Source of the DNA: a virus
IMG/VR virus record: IMGVR_UViG_3300028548_004606
Coordinates: 1-34,964 of that record
DNA: 34,964 nt
Direction: 5' to 3' (one strand)
Under the pieces are notes generated by a model. The model worked only from the letters and a program-made list of their open reading frames with translations. It did not search any database and was not told where the DNA came from. This document shows, piece by piece, positions 19,678 through 28,886 of the stretch (position 1 is its first letter; the number at the start of each line of letters is the position of its first letter). Made by a program: the position numbers and the translations under genes.

Positions 19678-21774
19678 ATGGCTGATACAACGACGACTAC
19701 ATATTCACTGGTAAAGCCTGAAGTTGGCGCGTCCGAGGACACTTGGGGCACCAAGATCAACACTAACCTGGACAACATTGACAACCTGTTGGACGGGACC
19801 ACGGCTGTTGCTAACATGGACCTGAACACCCCTGATATTGATGGCGGTACTATTGATGGCGCAGTTATCGGTGGGGCTACTGCTGCGGCAGGGACTTTTA
19901 CTGATGTAGTGGCCGCATCACTAGACATTAGCGGCAACATAGACGTTGACGGCACTACTAACCTAGATGTCGTGGACATTGATGGTGCTGTGGATATGGC
20001 AAGTACTCTAGCGGTTGGTGGCGTAGTAACAGCTAACGCAGGTGTAGTAGTAGATAACTTTACGCTTGATGGAACTACATTAGCTTTAAGCTCTGGCGAC
20101 CTGACACTAGATTCAGCAGGAGACATTATCCTTGATGCTGATGGTGCAGATGTTCGTTTCAAAGATGCTGGTACTGAATTTTATAAAATTCGAAATGAGT
20201 CAGGAGTAGTACAGCTTGTCTCTACTGTTTCAGATAGTGATATACATATAGTAGGCAACGATGGTGGTTCAGCCATTACAGCCCTCGCTTTTGATATGTC
20301 AGCGGCAGGTGCGGCTACGTTTAATTCTACGATTTCTGGCACAATAGCTACGTTTAGCGGCGATGTAAATGCTCGTAATTTTACGGGTGTAGATGACGGC
20401 AACACATTCATAAATTTTCCGGGAAGCGATATAATAAAGCTCAACACGGCGGGTATTTCCAGATTTCAAATAGCCGCAGACGGCTCACTCAGCACCCCAA
20501 CGCTAGGAACACAAAACTTACGCTTAGGTGCAAATGCAGGTAACAGCATTGCAAGTGGGGGTAATTATAATACTTTAATAGGAGATGGTGCGGGGACAGA
20601 TTTCACTACAGGGTGCGTACAAAATGTCGCCTTGGGAGTTGATGCATTAGCTAATGATGTGAAAGGCTGTAACAGTGTTGCGATTGGTGCATATGCTTTA
20701 AATGCTCAATCATTTAGCAGTACAACTAATGCTTTCAATACAGCAGTTGGAAATGAGGCAGGATTGAGAGTCACAACAGGAATTCGCAACACCCTTCTTG
20801 GGGCCTCCGCAGGAGACGCTATAACTGACGCTGATGAAAACGAAGCTATTGGCTATTCCGCTCTGTCTGCTAACGTACTTGGTAGCGGTTCTGTTGCTGT
20901 TGGTTCATTTGCTCTTAGTTCACAAAACCCTGCATCAGCCGTGACAATGTACAACGTTGCCGTTGGAAACGGAGCCGGAGCCGGCCTAACAACCGGCACG
21001 ACCAATAGTTTTTTGGGCGGTCTTTGTGGAGACGGTACTAATGATGGTACGGCTAACACCGCAATGGGTTATTCAGCTTTATCTGCTAATTGTGGCGACG
21101 GTAACACAGCAATCGGTGCTAGTGCGGGTGCAATAGTCACTGGTGATTTCAATACGCTAGTGGGAGAAGCGGCAGGTAATGCCGTAAGTTCGGGTGGAAA
21201 CAACTTACTGCTAGGAACAAGCGCAGGACGTACAGGTAGTCCTGGGGGCAATATCACAAGCCACAGTAATAGAATATGTTTAGGTGATAGTAGTATTAGT
21301 GAAGCAAATATTAAAGTGGATTGGACTGTATCTTCTGATGCGCGAGACAAAACAGACTTCACAGCCTTAGACCTAGGCTTAGACTTTGTTAAAGCACTAG
21401 CCCCTGTTACTTATAAGTGGGATGAGCGTTCTAAGTACATTGATAAGACTGACGTAACAACCTATGACGATAATGGCAATGTTGACCATGAAGGTTGGGA
21501 AATAACAACAGACCTTAACGCTATTACCCATGATGGAACTCACAAAGAAGATTGGTTGGATATAGGCTTTAAAGCTCAAGAAGTAGAAGCCCTTGAGATT
21601 GCCGCAGGATACAACAAGAGCAATAAGACTAACCTAGTTTCTAGTCACACAGGTGACGGCAAGCAAATGGGTCTCAAGTACAGTAAGTTTGTACCGATCC
21701 TAGTCAAAGCTATCCAAGAGCAAAACGCCTTAATTGAAGCACTCACCGCACGAATCGTAACTTTAGAAGGGTAA
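19678..21774 (+). CDS. Tail fibre with C-terminal S74 intramolecular chaperone
   Basis: 698 residues. The N-terminal attachment part ([20 protein letters not shown], then [12 protein letters not shown]) leads to a Gly/Ala/Asp-rich shaft. A head region has repeated NxAxG-type units ([45 protein letters not shown]; about residues 290-530), like trimeric autotransporter heads. The C-terminal 150 residues form a peptidase S74 chaperone: [10 protein letters not shown] with the Ser553/Lys558 pair, [21 protein letters not shown], and a coiled-coil end [14 protein letters not shown]. The chaperone trimerises the fibre and then cleaves itself off. This should be the receptor-binding fibre. Confidence 0.88.
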   Translation: MADTTTTTYSLVKPEVGASEDTWGTKINTNLDNIDNLLDGTTAVANMDLNTPDIDGGTIDGAVIGGATAAAGTFTDVVAASLDISGNIDVDGTTNLDVVDIDGAVDMASTLAVGGVVTANAGVVVDNFTLDGTTLALSSGDLTLDSAGDIILDADGADVRFKDAGTEFYKIRNESGVVQLVSTVSDSDIHIVGNDGGSAITALAFDMSAAGAATFNSTISGTIATFSGDVNARNFTGVDDGNTFINFPGSDIIKLNTAGISRFQIAADGSLSTPTLGTQNLRLGANAGNSIASGGNYNTLIGDGAGTDFTTGCVQNVALGVDALANDVKGCNSVAIGAYALNAQSFSSTTNAFNTAVGNEAGLRVTTGIRNTLLGASAGDAITDADENEAIGYSALSANVLGSGSVAVGSFALSSQNPASAVTMYNVAVGNGAGAGLTTGTTNSFLGGLCGDGTNDGTANTAMGYSALSANCGDGNTAIGASAGAIVTGDFNTLVGEAAGNAVSSGGNNLLLGTSAGRTGSPGGNITSHSNRICLGDSSISEANIKVDWTVSSDARDKTDFTALDLGLDFVKALAPVTYKWDERSKYIDKTDVTTYDDNGNVDHEGWEITTDLNAITHDGTHKEDWLDIGFKAQEVEALEIAAGYNKSNKTNLVSSHTGDGKQMGLKYSKFVPILVKAIQEQNALIEALTARIVTLEG

Positions 21775-21780
21775 ATAATC

Positions 21781-22101
21781 ATGGCAGTAACTTGGAACAT
21801 CACAAACGTACAATACAACACAGACTCAGACAAGGGCGTAGTACATGTCGCTTGGAGTGCTTCAGAAACTGAAACAGTTAGTGGCGTTGACCACATAGGC
21901 ACTGTATCGGGCATGGAGTCTTATACACCAGACGCAAGTGCCGCAGGGTATAAAGCCTATGCTAGTCTTACGGAAGCTAACATTCGCGCGTGGATCAAAG
22001 CAACACTAGGTAGCTCAGAAGTAACTGCCGTTGAAGGCAAAGTAGCCGCGCAGATTATTAAGAACAAAACACCACCAACCGCATGGGGAGTACCTTGGTA
22101 A
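21781..22101 (+). CDS. Small conserved phage protein after tail fibre
   Basis: 106 residues. It starts AVTWNITNVQYNTDSDKGVV, has VVHVAWSASETETVSGVDHI, and ends IKNKTPPTAWGVPW. Beta strands come first, then a helical segment (TEANIRAWIKATLGSSEVTA). Small proteins ending in a P-x-x-x-G-x-PW pattern occur beside tail fibre genes and are probably virion or fibre-assembly components, but no activity is known to me. The stop overlaps the next ATG (TAATG). Confidence 0.65.
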   Translation: MAVTWNITNVQYNTDSDKGVVHVAWSASETETVSGVDHIGTVSGMESYTPDASAAGYKAYASLTEANIRAWIKATLGSSEVTAVEGKVAAQIIKNKTPPTAWGVPW

Positions 22102-22262
22102 TGGCATATTTAATAGACCTATATGTACTTGCAACAAGCCTAGTGACTATCGCTAGTGTTTTATGCAACTACACAGACACGCCCAAGGACGATGCGTTTG
22201 TAGCTAAAGCGTATAAGTTACTTGAGCAGTTTGCATTCTTAGGGTCAAAAGCCAAGCAATAA
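22101..22262 (+). CDS. Small single-pass membrane protein
   Basis: 53 residues from ATG 22101, in a TAATG overlap with the preceding gene. Residues 3-22 (YLIDLYVLATSLVTIASVLC) are a membrane segment; the rest is polar with a basic end (DTPKDDAFVAKAYKLLEQFA). It fills a gap of 185 bases. Small membrane proteins among tail genes can be accessory lysis or superinfection proteins. No family is recognised. Confidence 0.6.
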   Translation: MAYLIDLYVLATSLVTIASVLCNYTDTPKDDAFVAKAYKLLEQFAFLGSKAKQ

Positions 22263-22287
22263 CTCCCGCGTTAAAAGGACAATAACT

Positions 22288-23760
22288 ATGGCGCTTGTAG
22301 CCCTTGAACTCCCGGCGGGTATTTACAACCACGGGACGGATTTAGACTCGTCTGGCCGTTGGATTGATGGCAACTTTATCAGATGGCAGAACGGTTCTGT
22401 TCGGCCTATTGGTGGATGGACCACCCGCAAGGCCAGCGCAACTGCATCAGTCCCTAGGGGAGCAGTCGCTTGGACAGATCACTCTGATGATGCCCACATT
22501 GCAGTAGGTACGCACAATAAATTGTATGCCTTAAATCAAGGTTCAACAGTCAGTGACATCACGCCGACCAGTTTTACAGCAGGCGCTGTTAACGCCAATG
22601 TTAACTATGGCTTTGGTGGACAGACTTACGGCAATACAGGATATGGGACATCACGCGATGCCGAGTTACCTGCGGCTGTAACAACCTGGTCGCTTGATAA
22701 CTTTGGTCAGTATTTGGTCGCTTGCTCGTCAGCGGATGGGAAGATATATCAATGGCAGTTAAACGGGTCAACAGTCGCTGCTGTTTTAAGTAATGCGCCT
22801 ACGGGCAATAAAGCAATGATGGTGACTGACGAGCGTTTTGTGTTTGCTTTAGCGTCTGGCGGTAACCCACAAAAGGTTGCCTGGTCGGATCGAGAGAACA
22901 ACAACCTATGGGCGGCAGCGACAACTAATCAAGCGGGTGACATTGAACTGCAAACCACGGGCGAGATTATGTGCGGCATCCGGGTAAAGGGTTCGGCGCT
23001 AATACTAACCAATTTAGATGCTCACTCGGCAACGTATGCAGGCCCCCCGTTTGTTTACTCGTTTAGTCGGGTTGGCACATCGTGCGGGATCATCTCTCGC
23101 CAAGCAGCTATCGCTGTTGATGAGGGTGCGTTTTGGATGGGTACAGGAGGCTTCTTTCAATACAACGGAAGCTCCGTACAAGAAATGCCATGCGAAGTTT
23201 CAGACTATGTCTTTACGTCACTAAACGCAGCGCAACGCTCAAAGGTCTGCGCGATGCACAATTCGCAATTTGGTGAAGTCTGGTGGTTTTATCCATCTGG
23301 CGACTCGATGGAGAATGATCGCTATGTAGTCTATGACTATAAAGAAGGTCACTGGAATATCGGTACGCTATCACGTACATCAGGCGTTGACTTAGGTGCT
23401 TTTAGGTCACCGCTCTGGTTTGATGCGTCTGGGAACTTGTACAACCATGAGTTTGGACTAGCGCATGACTCTGCGCCATTTGTAGAGTCTGGGCCTATTG
23501 CGATGGGTAGCGGTCAGAGCATTATTAAAGTCAACGAAATCATCCCCGACGAGGGTTCGCAAGGTGAGGTAAGCCTGACGTTTAAGACGCGCTTTTATCC
23601 TAACGGTGAAGAGTCTAGTCATGGTCCCTTCACGCTAGGCAATCCAACCGGGGCAAGGTTTCAAGGTCGCCAGGTAAGGATGCGGATAAACGGCACTGAC
23701 CTTAAAGACTGGCGCGCAGGCAAGATGCGGTTAAACGTAATTGAGGGAGGCAGACGTTGA
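22288..23760 (+). CDS. Tail nozzle protein (P22 gp10-like)
   Basis: 490 residues. It begins LELPAGIYNHGTDLDSSGRW and GNFIRWQNGSVRPIGGW, the classical start of phage stabilisation/nozzle proteins. Repeated beta blades follow (VGTHNKLYAL, GQYLVACSSADGKIYQW, SDRENNNLW, GSALILTNLDAHS, GGFFQYNGSSVQEMP). The end GRQVRMRINGTDLKDWRAGK with NVIEGGRR is typical. The protein would form the hexameric beta-propeller nozzle under the adaptor ring of a short-tailed phage. It overlaps the next gene by 4 bases. Confidence 0.83.
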   Translation: MALVALELPAGIYNHGTDLDSSGRWIDGNFIRWQNGSVRPIGGWTTRKASATASVPRGAVAWTDHSDDAHIAVGTHNKLYALNQGSTVSDITPTSFTAGAVNANVNYGFGGQTYGNTGYGTSRDAELPAAVTTWSLDNFGQYLVACSSADGKIYQWQLNGSTVAAVLSNAPTGNKAMMVTDERFVFALASGGNPQKVAWSDRENNNLWAAATTNQAGDIELQTTGEIMCGIRVKGSALILTNLDAHSATYAGPPFVYSFSRVGTSCGIISRQAAIAVDEGAFWMGTGGFFQYNGSSVQEMPCEVSDYVFTSLNAAQRSKVCAMHNSQFGEVWWFYPSGDSMENDRYVVYDYKEGHWNIGTLSRTSGVDLGAFRSPLWFDASGNLYNHEFGLAHDSAPFVESGPIAMGSGQSIIKVNEIIPDEGSQGEVSLTFKTRFYPNGEESSHGPFTLGNPTGARFQGRQVRMRINGTDLKDWRAGKMRLNVIEGGRR

Positions 23761-24392
23761 GCTTTCAGTTACCACAACCGATTGGCCCTGATTGGAAGTT
23801 ATGGGGCAAGCGGCTAATTGATAACCTATCGTCTACCCGATCACAGTTAGTTTATCGTTTAACAGGCGACTCTGCGGCATCTCAAGGCGTCATGCTTTGG
23901 GATAGCACTGGATACCCGGTGATCGCTAAAGGTAACGCCTACAAGCAAATGCTATTGGAAGGAGGCTGCGGCCAATTCTATGCAACGGCTACTCAGACGG
24001 CCTCAAATGCAAACACCGCCACACCAATTACGTTTAACAGTGCAACGCAGGTTAATGGCTTGGCGATTAATGGATCAGACGCCACCAAAATTGACTGCAC
24101 CGAAGCCGGACTGTTGCACGTTACGGTAACCGCTCAAGCGACAGCAAGCTCTAGTTATATTGGGTATCTGTGGATTAACGTCAACGGAACCGATGGATTT
24201 GCTGTTAGAAAGGCCGTTGCTGGAGCCGATATAATCAGCCATACGGCGCTTGTAACAGTAGCTGCTGGCAATTATCTAAAGGTTATCTACTCAGTGTCTA
24301 ATACGGGCTTAACGCTGCCTAATGCAGCCGCATCTTCACCCATACCCGCAATTCCTGCGGTGCAGGTTTCGATTACCCGAATAGAGCAATAA
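23757..24392 (+). CDS. Tail protein with C-terminal jelly-roll-like domain
   Basis: 211 residues, starting by a 4-base overlap with the nozzle gene at a TTG or equivalent codon. The N-terminal part (LPQPIGPDWKLWGKRLIDNL) looks like a helical anchor. Then comes a short link (MLWDSTGYPVIAKGNAYKQM). The C-terminal 130 residues are beta-rich (CTEAGLLHVTVTAQATASSS, YIGYLWINVNGTDG), like C1q/TNF-type jelly rolls that form trimers on fibre tips. It probably is a minor tail fibre or spike. Fold assignment is by pattern only. Confidence 0.6.
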   Translation: MSFQLPQPIGPDWKLWGKRLIDNLSSTRSQLVYRLTGDSAASQGVMLWDSTGYPVIAKGNAYKQMLLEGGCGQFYATATQTASNANTATPITFNSATQVNGLAINGSDATKIDCTEAGLLHVTVTAQATASSSYIGYLWINVNGTDGFAVRKAVAGADIISHTALVTVAAGNYLKVIYSVSNTGLTLPNAAASSPIPAIPAVQVSITRIEQ

Positions 24393-24758
24393 ATGTCGCT
24401 AAGTGATGAGCTTAATCGGTGTAGACCGTGGATAGAGGCTGCACTGGAATATTCAGGTGGAACTCATTTATACCAGGATATTGTTGAGGGGATTGCAAGT
24501 GGGCACATGCAGTTTTGGCCAGCCGCTAAAGGTTGTGCGGTAACTGAAATTATAATCTTTCCCCGCAAGAAGGTATTTCATATCTTTCTAGCCGGTGGAG
24601 AAAAGCATCAAATCGTGGACATGGACGATTCAGCATTGGCGTTTGCCAAGGCGCAGGGCTGTTCAGGTATGACAATTGCCGGTCGAAAGGGCTGGTCTCG
24701 GGTATTAAAAACAAAAGGGTGGACCGAAGCGTTCACCACACTCTCTAAGGATATTTAA
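24393..24758 (+). CDS. Conserved phage virion protein, GNAT-like
   Basis: 121 residues. The sequence RPWIEAALEYSGGTHLYQDI, GHMQFWPAAKGCAVTEIIIF, then KVFHIFLAGGEKHQIV and TIAGRKGWSRVLKTKGW fits a conserved phage protein placed before internal virion proteins. Its strand-helix order recalls GNAT acetyltransferase folds, also described for T7 gp13. An acetyl-CoA site is not visible. It may help assemble the ejection proteins. It starts directly after the previous stop. Confidence 0.6.
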   Translation: MSLSDELNRCRPWIEAALEYSGGTHLYQDIVEGIASGHMQFWPAAKGCAVTEIIIFPRKKVFHIFLAGGEKHQIVDMDDSALAFAKAQGCSGMTIAGRKGWSRVLKTKGWTEAFTTLSKDI

Positions 24759-24759
24759 T

Positions 24760-25701
24760 ATGTCAGGTGGAAAAGGCGGTAGCCAAACATCACAGGTTGA
24801 GATTCCAAGTTGGATTCAGCAACCCTCAATGCGAAACATGGCGAGGGCCGAGGACGTACAGCAAATCGGTTATCAGCCGTACATGGGGCCTGATGTCGCT
24901 GGATTTACAGAGCCACAGCAGCAAGCCATGCAGTCTAATATTGATGCAGCCTCTGCCTTTGGGTTGGTTGATCCAGGCATGAACGCGATGGACGGTATGC
25001 CACAGGCAACGGATTATAATGGCATGTCCGGTTACTCCTCGTTTCCGCTGTACGAACAGGCAGTGAATGACATGAACGCCGCTAACCCAGAACAGGCTGC
25101 TGCTTATGGCAGCCTATTTGGTAATGAGACAGGCTTTCAAGGGTTTCCAGGTGTCAACCCAGGAATAGGCCCAGGCGCTCCCGGTGGACCAAGTGGTTAT
25201 CCTGGTGGTAATCCCGGCAGTAATTTGGGTGGCGGTAGCACTTATACCCCTCCCGGTCATACGTATGGACCTGATTACCCTGGTGGTATGCCTGGTGATC
25301 ATCAGTTAGCGTCAGGCCCTGATATGTCGAACTATTTTACAATGGACCAGGTAAACGACTTGTTTGCTAACCAACAGGGACCAGACCTATCGGGTTATGC
25401 CACTAATGAGTCGGTGAGCAATCAGTTCGATAATTTCAATCCTACTGGCCCAGCGCCCTATGATGATTCAGGAATAATGGATTTAATTAGAGGCAATCAA
25501 TCGGCAATACAGAATGCACCTAGCTATGACGATTCACAGTTAAGAAGCGATATTGACAGCAGATTTAATAGTTTTGAGGCCAACGCAGGGGTAAAGCCAG
25601 CACCACGGGATTTATACGACGATTCGGGTCCAGTGATTAATCAAGGTCTTGATATGTTCTCTCCGAAAATGCTACAAAATTCTAATAGAAGGAAGTTTTA
25701 A
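24760..25701 (+). CDS. Gly/Pro-rich virion protein
   Basis: 313 residues. The start GGKGGSQTSQVEIPSWIQQP and the part VQQIGYQPYMGPDVAGFTEP, with PQQQAMQSNID, resemble structural proteins of short-tailed marine phages that lie next to the internal virion genes. Residues about 125-190 are Gly/Pro-rich (GGPSGYPGGNPGSNLGGG). The C-terminal part is acidic, with repeated DDS units (APYDDSG, PSYDDSQ, DLYDDSG). It probably belongs to the ejected or internal core. The exact role is unknown. Confidence 0.6.
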   Translation: MSGGKGGSQTSQVEIPSWIQQPSMRNMARAEDVQQIGYQPYMGPDVAGFTEPQQQAMQSNIDAASAFGLVDPGMNAMDGMPQATDYNGMSGYSSFPLYEQAVNDMNAANPEQAAAYGSLFGNETGFQGFPGVNPGIGPGAPGGPSGYPGGNPGSNLGGGSTYTPPGHTYGPDYPGGMPGDHQLASGPDMSNYFTMDQVNDLFANQQGPDLSGYATNESVSNQFDNFNPTGPAPYDDSGIMDLIRGNQSAIQNAPSYDDSQLRSDIDSRFNSFEANAGVKPAPRDLYDDSGPVINQGLDMFSPKMLQNSNRRKF

Positions 25702-25702
25702 C

Positions 25703-27289
25703 ATGGCAAATGGCGGCGCAAAAGGCACATTACAAGCAGGAGTAATGAACGGTGGCCGACCGAAGCCACAGGTAGACCCTGCATCTTTATACTCTGACCC
25801 AGCTCTTAACCCGAATTTTGCCCCCCAGCAAATTATGGGGAGTGCGGGTTCGACAGAACCACGATCTTTTGGTGGTGCGGAGATCATAAGCGATGGTCCA
25901 GGCTGGAGGGGTCCACAACCCGGACAACCTCAACCACCTTTGACTAATAATCCACCACAGCCACAGCCACAGCCACAGCCACAGCCACCAGGACAACGTG
26001 CCCCAAACATTAACCAAACAGCAGCATCGGGCATTAATGACTCGATCAGTGGTGCGCGTAGAGAAATGGGATTTCAGCCGGGTACGGTCGGCGCTAATGG
26101 TTATCGTGCAGGGTTCTCTCGAGGTCAAGGCTACAATGCCGCTGGCGCAGCAGGTAGAGGATACCAAGCAGCGGGAACCAATGGGCAAGGCTTTGATGCA
26201 GCCGGTGTTAACTCTCAAGGTTATGGCGCAGAACGTGTTGCGGATCGCCCTGGGATTAGTGCTGACAGCGTGACAGCGGGTCAAGTCGGCAATACCGACC
26301 TTTCTCGTTATATGAACCAATACGATACGCAAGTCATTGATAACACGCTCTCTGATCTAGATCGCTCTCGACAGCTACAGCAGCAAAACATTGGTGCTAA
26401 CGCATCAGCCGCCGGTGCCTATGGTGGCTCTCGTCATGCTTTAAGAGAGTCTGAAAACAATCGTAACTACTTTGACCAGGCCGCAAAAACGTCATCAGCA
26501 CTGCGTCAATCTGGGTTTAATAACGCCCAGCAGATGGGTCTGACTGACATCCAAAACACGATGCAAGGAGACCTTGCAAACCAAGGGGCGAACTTACAAG
26601 CGGGGACGTTAAACGCTAATCTTGGACAGCAGCGGGCAATGGCTAACCAGATGGCGGGCAATCAAGCCTCTCAGTTCGGCGCAACGGCGGGTAATCAGGC
26701 GTCACAACAAGCCTCTGCACAACAACAAGCTGCAAATCAGTTTGGTGCCCAAGCGGGTAACACATCAGGGTTGGCTAACCAGGCGTCTTTAAATCAAGCG
26801 CGTCAGTTTGGGTCTCAGGCAGGTAATACAGCCAATCTAGCCAATCAGGCAGCGTTTAACAATGCGGGTCAGTTTGGGGCACAGGCAAGGAACACATCAG
26901 GGTTAGCGAATCAGTCGGCCTACAACAACTCAGGTCAGTTTAATGCCGGTGCGCGTCAGGCAGCGCAACTGGCTAATCAAAACGCTGGGCTGGCTGGATC
27001 ACAGCAGCGCCTATCAGCGGCCAATCAGTTAGGTAATTTATCTAATCTAGGTTTCGGTATGGGCCAAACAGTAAGCGGTAACCTTGCCCAAGACGGTGCC
27101 ATGAAGCAGGGTATGAACCAGCTATTAATTGATGCCGCTAAGAACCAGTTTAGTCAGTACACCAACTCACCTTATCAGTCTATTGGGCTGCTATCTCAGG
27201 CATTGGGTGCCTCACCGGTCCCTCAAACTACCACCACCAGCAAGCAGCCAGGGTTGTTTGATTACCTAACACTCGGCGCAGGAATGTAA
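25703..27289 (+). CDS. Gln/Asn/Ala-rich repetitive virion protein
   Basis: 528 residues from ATG 25703, with AAGGAAG upstream. The N-terminal linker contains a Pro-Gln run encoded by a DNA microsatellite. It is followed by Gly/Ala repeats (GYNAAGAAGRGYQAAGTNGQ, GFDAAGVNSQGY). The C-terminal half has long repeats of a QFGxQAGNTSGLANQA type (about residues 325-440). A conserved segment DTQVIDNTLSDLDRSRQLQQ with GAYGGSRHALRESE precedes them. The same segment occurs in virion proteins of related podoviruses. It is probably an internal or ejected protein that forms long helices. Confidence 0.65.
   Translation: MANGGAKGTLQAGVMNGGRPKPQVDPASLYSDPALNPNFAPQQIMGSAGSTEPRSFGGAEIISDGPGWRGPQPGQPQPPLTNNPPQPQPQPQPQPPGQRAPNINQTAASGINDSISGARREMGFQPGTVGANGYRAGFSRGQGYNAAGAAGRGYQAAGTNGQGFDAAGVNSQGYGAERVADRPGISADSVTAGQVGNTDLSRYMNQYDTQVIDNTLSDLDRSRQLQQQNIGANASAAGAYGGSRHALRESENNRNYFDQAAKTSSALRQSGFNNAQQMGLTDIQNTMQGDLANQGANLQAGTLNANLGQQRAMANQMAGNQASQFGATAGNQASQQASAQQQAANQFGAQAGNTSGLANQASLNQARQFGSQAGNTANLANQAAFNNAGQFGAQARNTSGLANQSAYNNSGQFNAGARQAAQLANQNAGLAGSQQRLSAANQLGNLSNLGFGMGQTVSGNLAQDGAMKQGMNQLLIDAAKNQFSQYTNSPYQSIGLLSQALGASPVPQTTTTSKQPGLFDYLTLGAGM
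25955..25984 (+). repeat. CCACAG microsatellite (five units)
   Basis: Five exact CCACAG hexamers encode a Pro-Gln run in the virion protein; the following unit is CCACCA. Such tracts can expand or contract by slippage without shifting the frame, so the linker length may vary between isolates. Confidence 0.85.
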
Positions 27290-27291
27290 CT

Positions 27292-27696
27292 ATGTACAGC
27301 ATAGAAAATGATGATGAAGAGAAAATGCGGAAAATAGCCCAGCAACTGTTTATTAAGCAAAACGCTGAGAAAGACCTAAACAGCACAATGACGCCACCAG
27401 CGATTAATATTCCTCCACCAGCGGTTGCAGCACCTGAAGTTCCTCAAACGATGATGGACCAGATGCAGCCCTATCTTCAACAGTTAGGTCAGAGTGCCCA
27501 AGGATATACCCAAGGATTTACTGCTCCAGGCATTGATCCTGTTCAGCGCGGCGGTGGGCCTATGCAGCCAAGTTCTATTCCGATGGCAGCGTATGGTCAG
27601 GGGCTGGTTAGTCAGATGGGAGAGCCTCAGTCCGACGATGAAGATAAAAAAGCAAAAATGGCAGAAATGATAATGAAAATGATGGGAGGTGGATGA
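27292..27696 (+). CDS. Small Pro/Met/Gln-rich virion-associated protein
   Basis: 134 residues. A charged helical start (NDDEEKMRKIAQQLFIKQNA) is followed by a Pro-rich middle (PPAINIPPPAVAAPEVP) and a C-terminal basic helix with KAKMAEMIMKMMGGG. No family is recognised. Its stop overlaps the next ATG by four bases, and it lies between two internal-protein genes. A chaperone or minor component of the ejection machinery is possible. Confidence 0.6.
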   Translation: MYSIENDDEEKMRKIAQQLFIKQNAEKDLNSTMTPPAINIPPPAVAAPEVPQTMMDQMQPYLQQLGQSAQGYTQGFTAPGIDPVQRGGGPMQPSSIPMAAYGQGLVSQMGEPQSDDEDKKAKMAEMIMKMMGGG

Positions 27697-28886
27697 TGAC
27701 ACCAGAACAAATGAAGCAGATACAGTTGATGAATAGCCCAGGCTTTAGGGCCGCTGTACAAGCAAGACCCGCTTCCAACACGCCCTCAATGGCACCACCA
27801 GCCGCCGCACCACAGGCCCCTCAAGGCTTATTGGCAAGGATGGGCGCCGGTATACAGAACTTTAGGTCTGACCCAGAGAAGATGGCTCGATTACAGATGG
27901 GCTTGAACTCTATGCGTCTGAACCCGGATGCGGGGATAGCGGCATCAGCAGGGAACACCATTAAACAGGCGCAAGAGCGTCGTATGTTAGGTGCTAATGC
28001 TAATTCAACGATTGCCTATTTAAAGGCACAACCGAATAATCCAATGGCTAAACAAGCCCTTGCGATGATTGAGGCAGACCCTAGTTCTATTAAAGAGGTG
28101 TTGGTTGCGTTTCGGAATAACCAATTTAAGCCAGAAGCAATGCCCAAAACTATTGGCACTGTACAGGTTGCCCAAGAAGACATGGTGGTTGGTGAGGTCA
28201 CGATTAAAAAGGGTAATCAATATGTGATTAACCATAAACCCGGTATTGGATACTCTGCGGTTGATCTTGGCACGACGGGGCAAACAGCAGCAGACAAGAA
28301 TAATATGGCTTTGGACCTACAAAAATCCGAGTGGGATTTATCGGCAGGCCAAAAAAAGGGCGAGGAAGTATTTAGGCAGTTTAATCTTATTGATGATCAA
28401 ATACAGAGCTTTGCGCGAGCAGGAGAGTTGGTTGACGAGGGCGCAAAAACTGGCTTTGTTCAAAAGTTCTTGCCCTCAACCTCTGCGGCAACGACCGAGC
28501 TTCGTCAGATCGCAAATAAGATGGGTATTGATATTATTAATTCCGCTACATTTGGTGCCCTAAGTGCTACCGAGCTACGGCTTGCGTTAGAAACAGGCTT
28601 TGACCAAAATCTATCAGGTGATGCACTGGTTGAGTATATCCAAAATAAGATTGCCGCCCAAACTAAACTTAGAAATGCGTTAATGCCTGAAGTGCAAATG
28701 CTTCTTGGAGGCTCTGGGCTTAAAGCCTACGCTGACTACAAGATAGACAACAGAAAGCGTCACGACGCAGCACAAGATGCTTTCAGTCAAATACAGAAAA
28801 ACATTCCTAGCCTCACTGCTGAAGAGTGGAGAGACTATAATCTGGAAGAGCGCGAAGCGGTGATGAGAGACGGGGGTTTACTATGA
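27693..28886 (+). CDS. Putative internal virion/DNA ejection protein
   Basis: 397 residues. The N-terminus is Pro/Ala-rich (SMAPPAAAPQAPQGLLARMG). It is followed by a helical segment (PEKMARLQMGLNSMRLNPDA) typical of podovirus internal proteins, a small beta part (VQVAQEDMVVGEVTIKKG), and a helical C-terminus with GALSATELRLALETGFDQNL. The last part resembles the C-terminus of phage proteins ejected with DNA. It overlaps its neighbours by four bases at each end. It would form part of the trans-envelope channel during infection. Confidence 0.6.
   Translation: MMTPEQMKQIQLMNSPGFRAAVQARPASNTPSMAPPAAAPQAPQGLLARMGAGIQNFRSDPEKMARLQMGLNSMRLNPDAGIAASAGNTIKQAQERRMLGANANSTIAYLKAQPNNPMAKQALAMIEADPSSIKEVLVAFRNNQFKPEAMPKTIGTVQVAQEDMVVGEVTIKKGNQYVINHKPGIGYSAVDLGTTGQTAADKNNMALDLQKSEWDLSAGQKKGEEVFRQFNLIDDQIQSFARAGELVDEGAKTGFVQKFLPSTSAATTELRQIANKMGIDIINSATFGALSATELRLALETGFDQNLSGDALVEYIQNKIAAQTKLRNALMPEVQMLLGGSGLKAYADYKIDNRKRHDAAQDAFSQIQKNIPSLTAEEWRDYNLEEREAVMRDGGLL

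Noticed and set aside
19674-20162. 162-codon minus-strand ORF opposite the tail fibre
   Set aside because: Low-complexity Ser/Val/Pro sequence produced by the Gly/Ala/Asp-rich fibre codons on the other strand.
25787-26332. 181-codon minus-strand ORF opposite the repetitive virion protein
   Set aside because: Trp/Leu run (WLWLWLWLW) is the reverse reading of the CCACAG microsatellite; a shadow of a repetitive gene.
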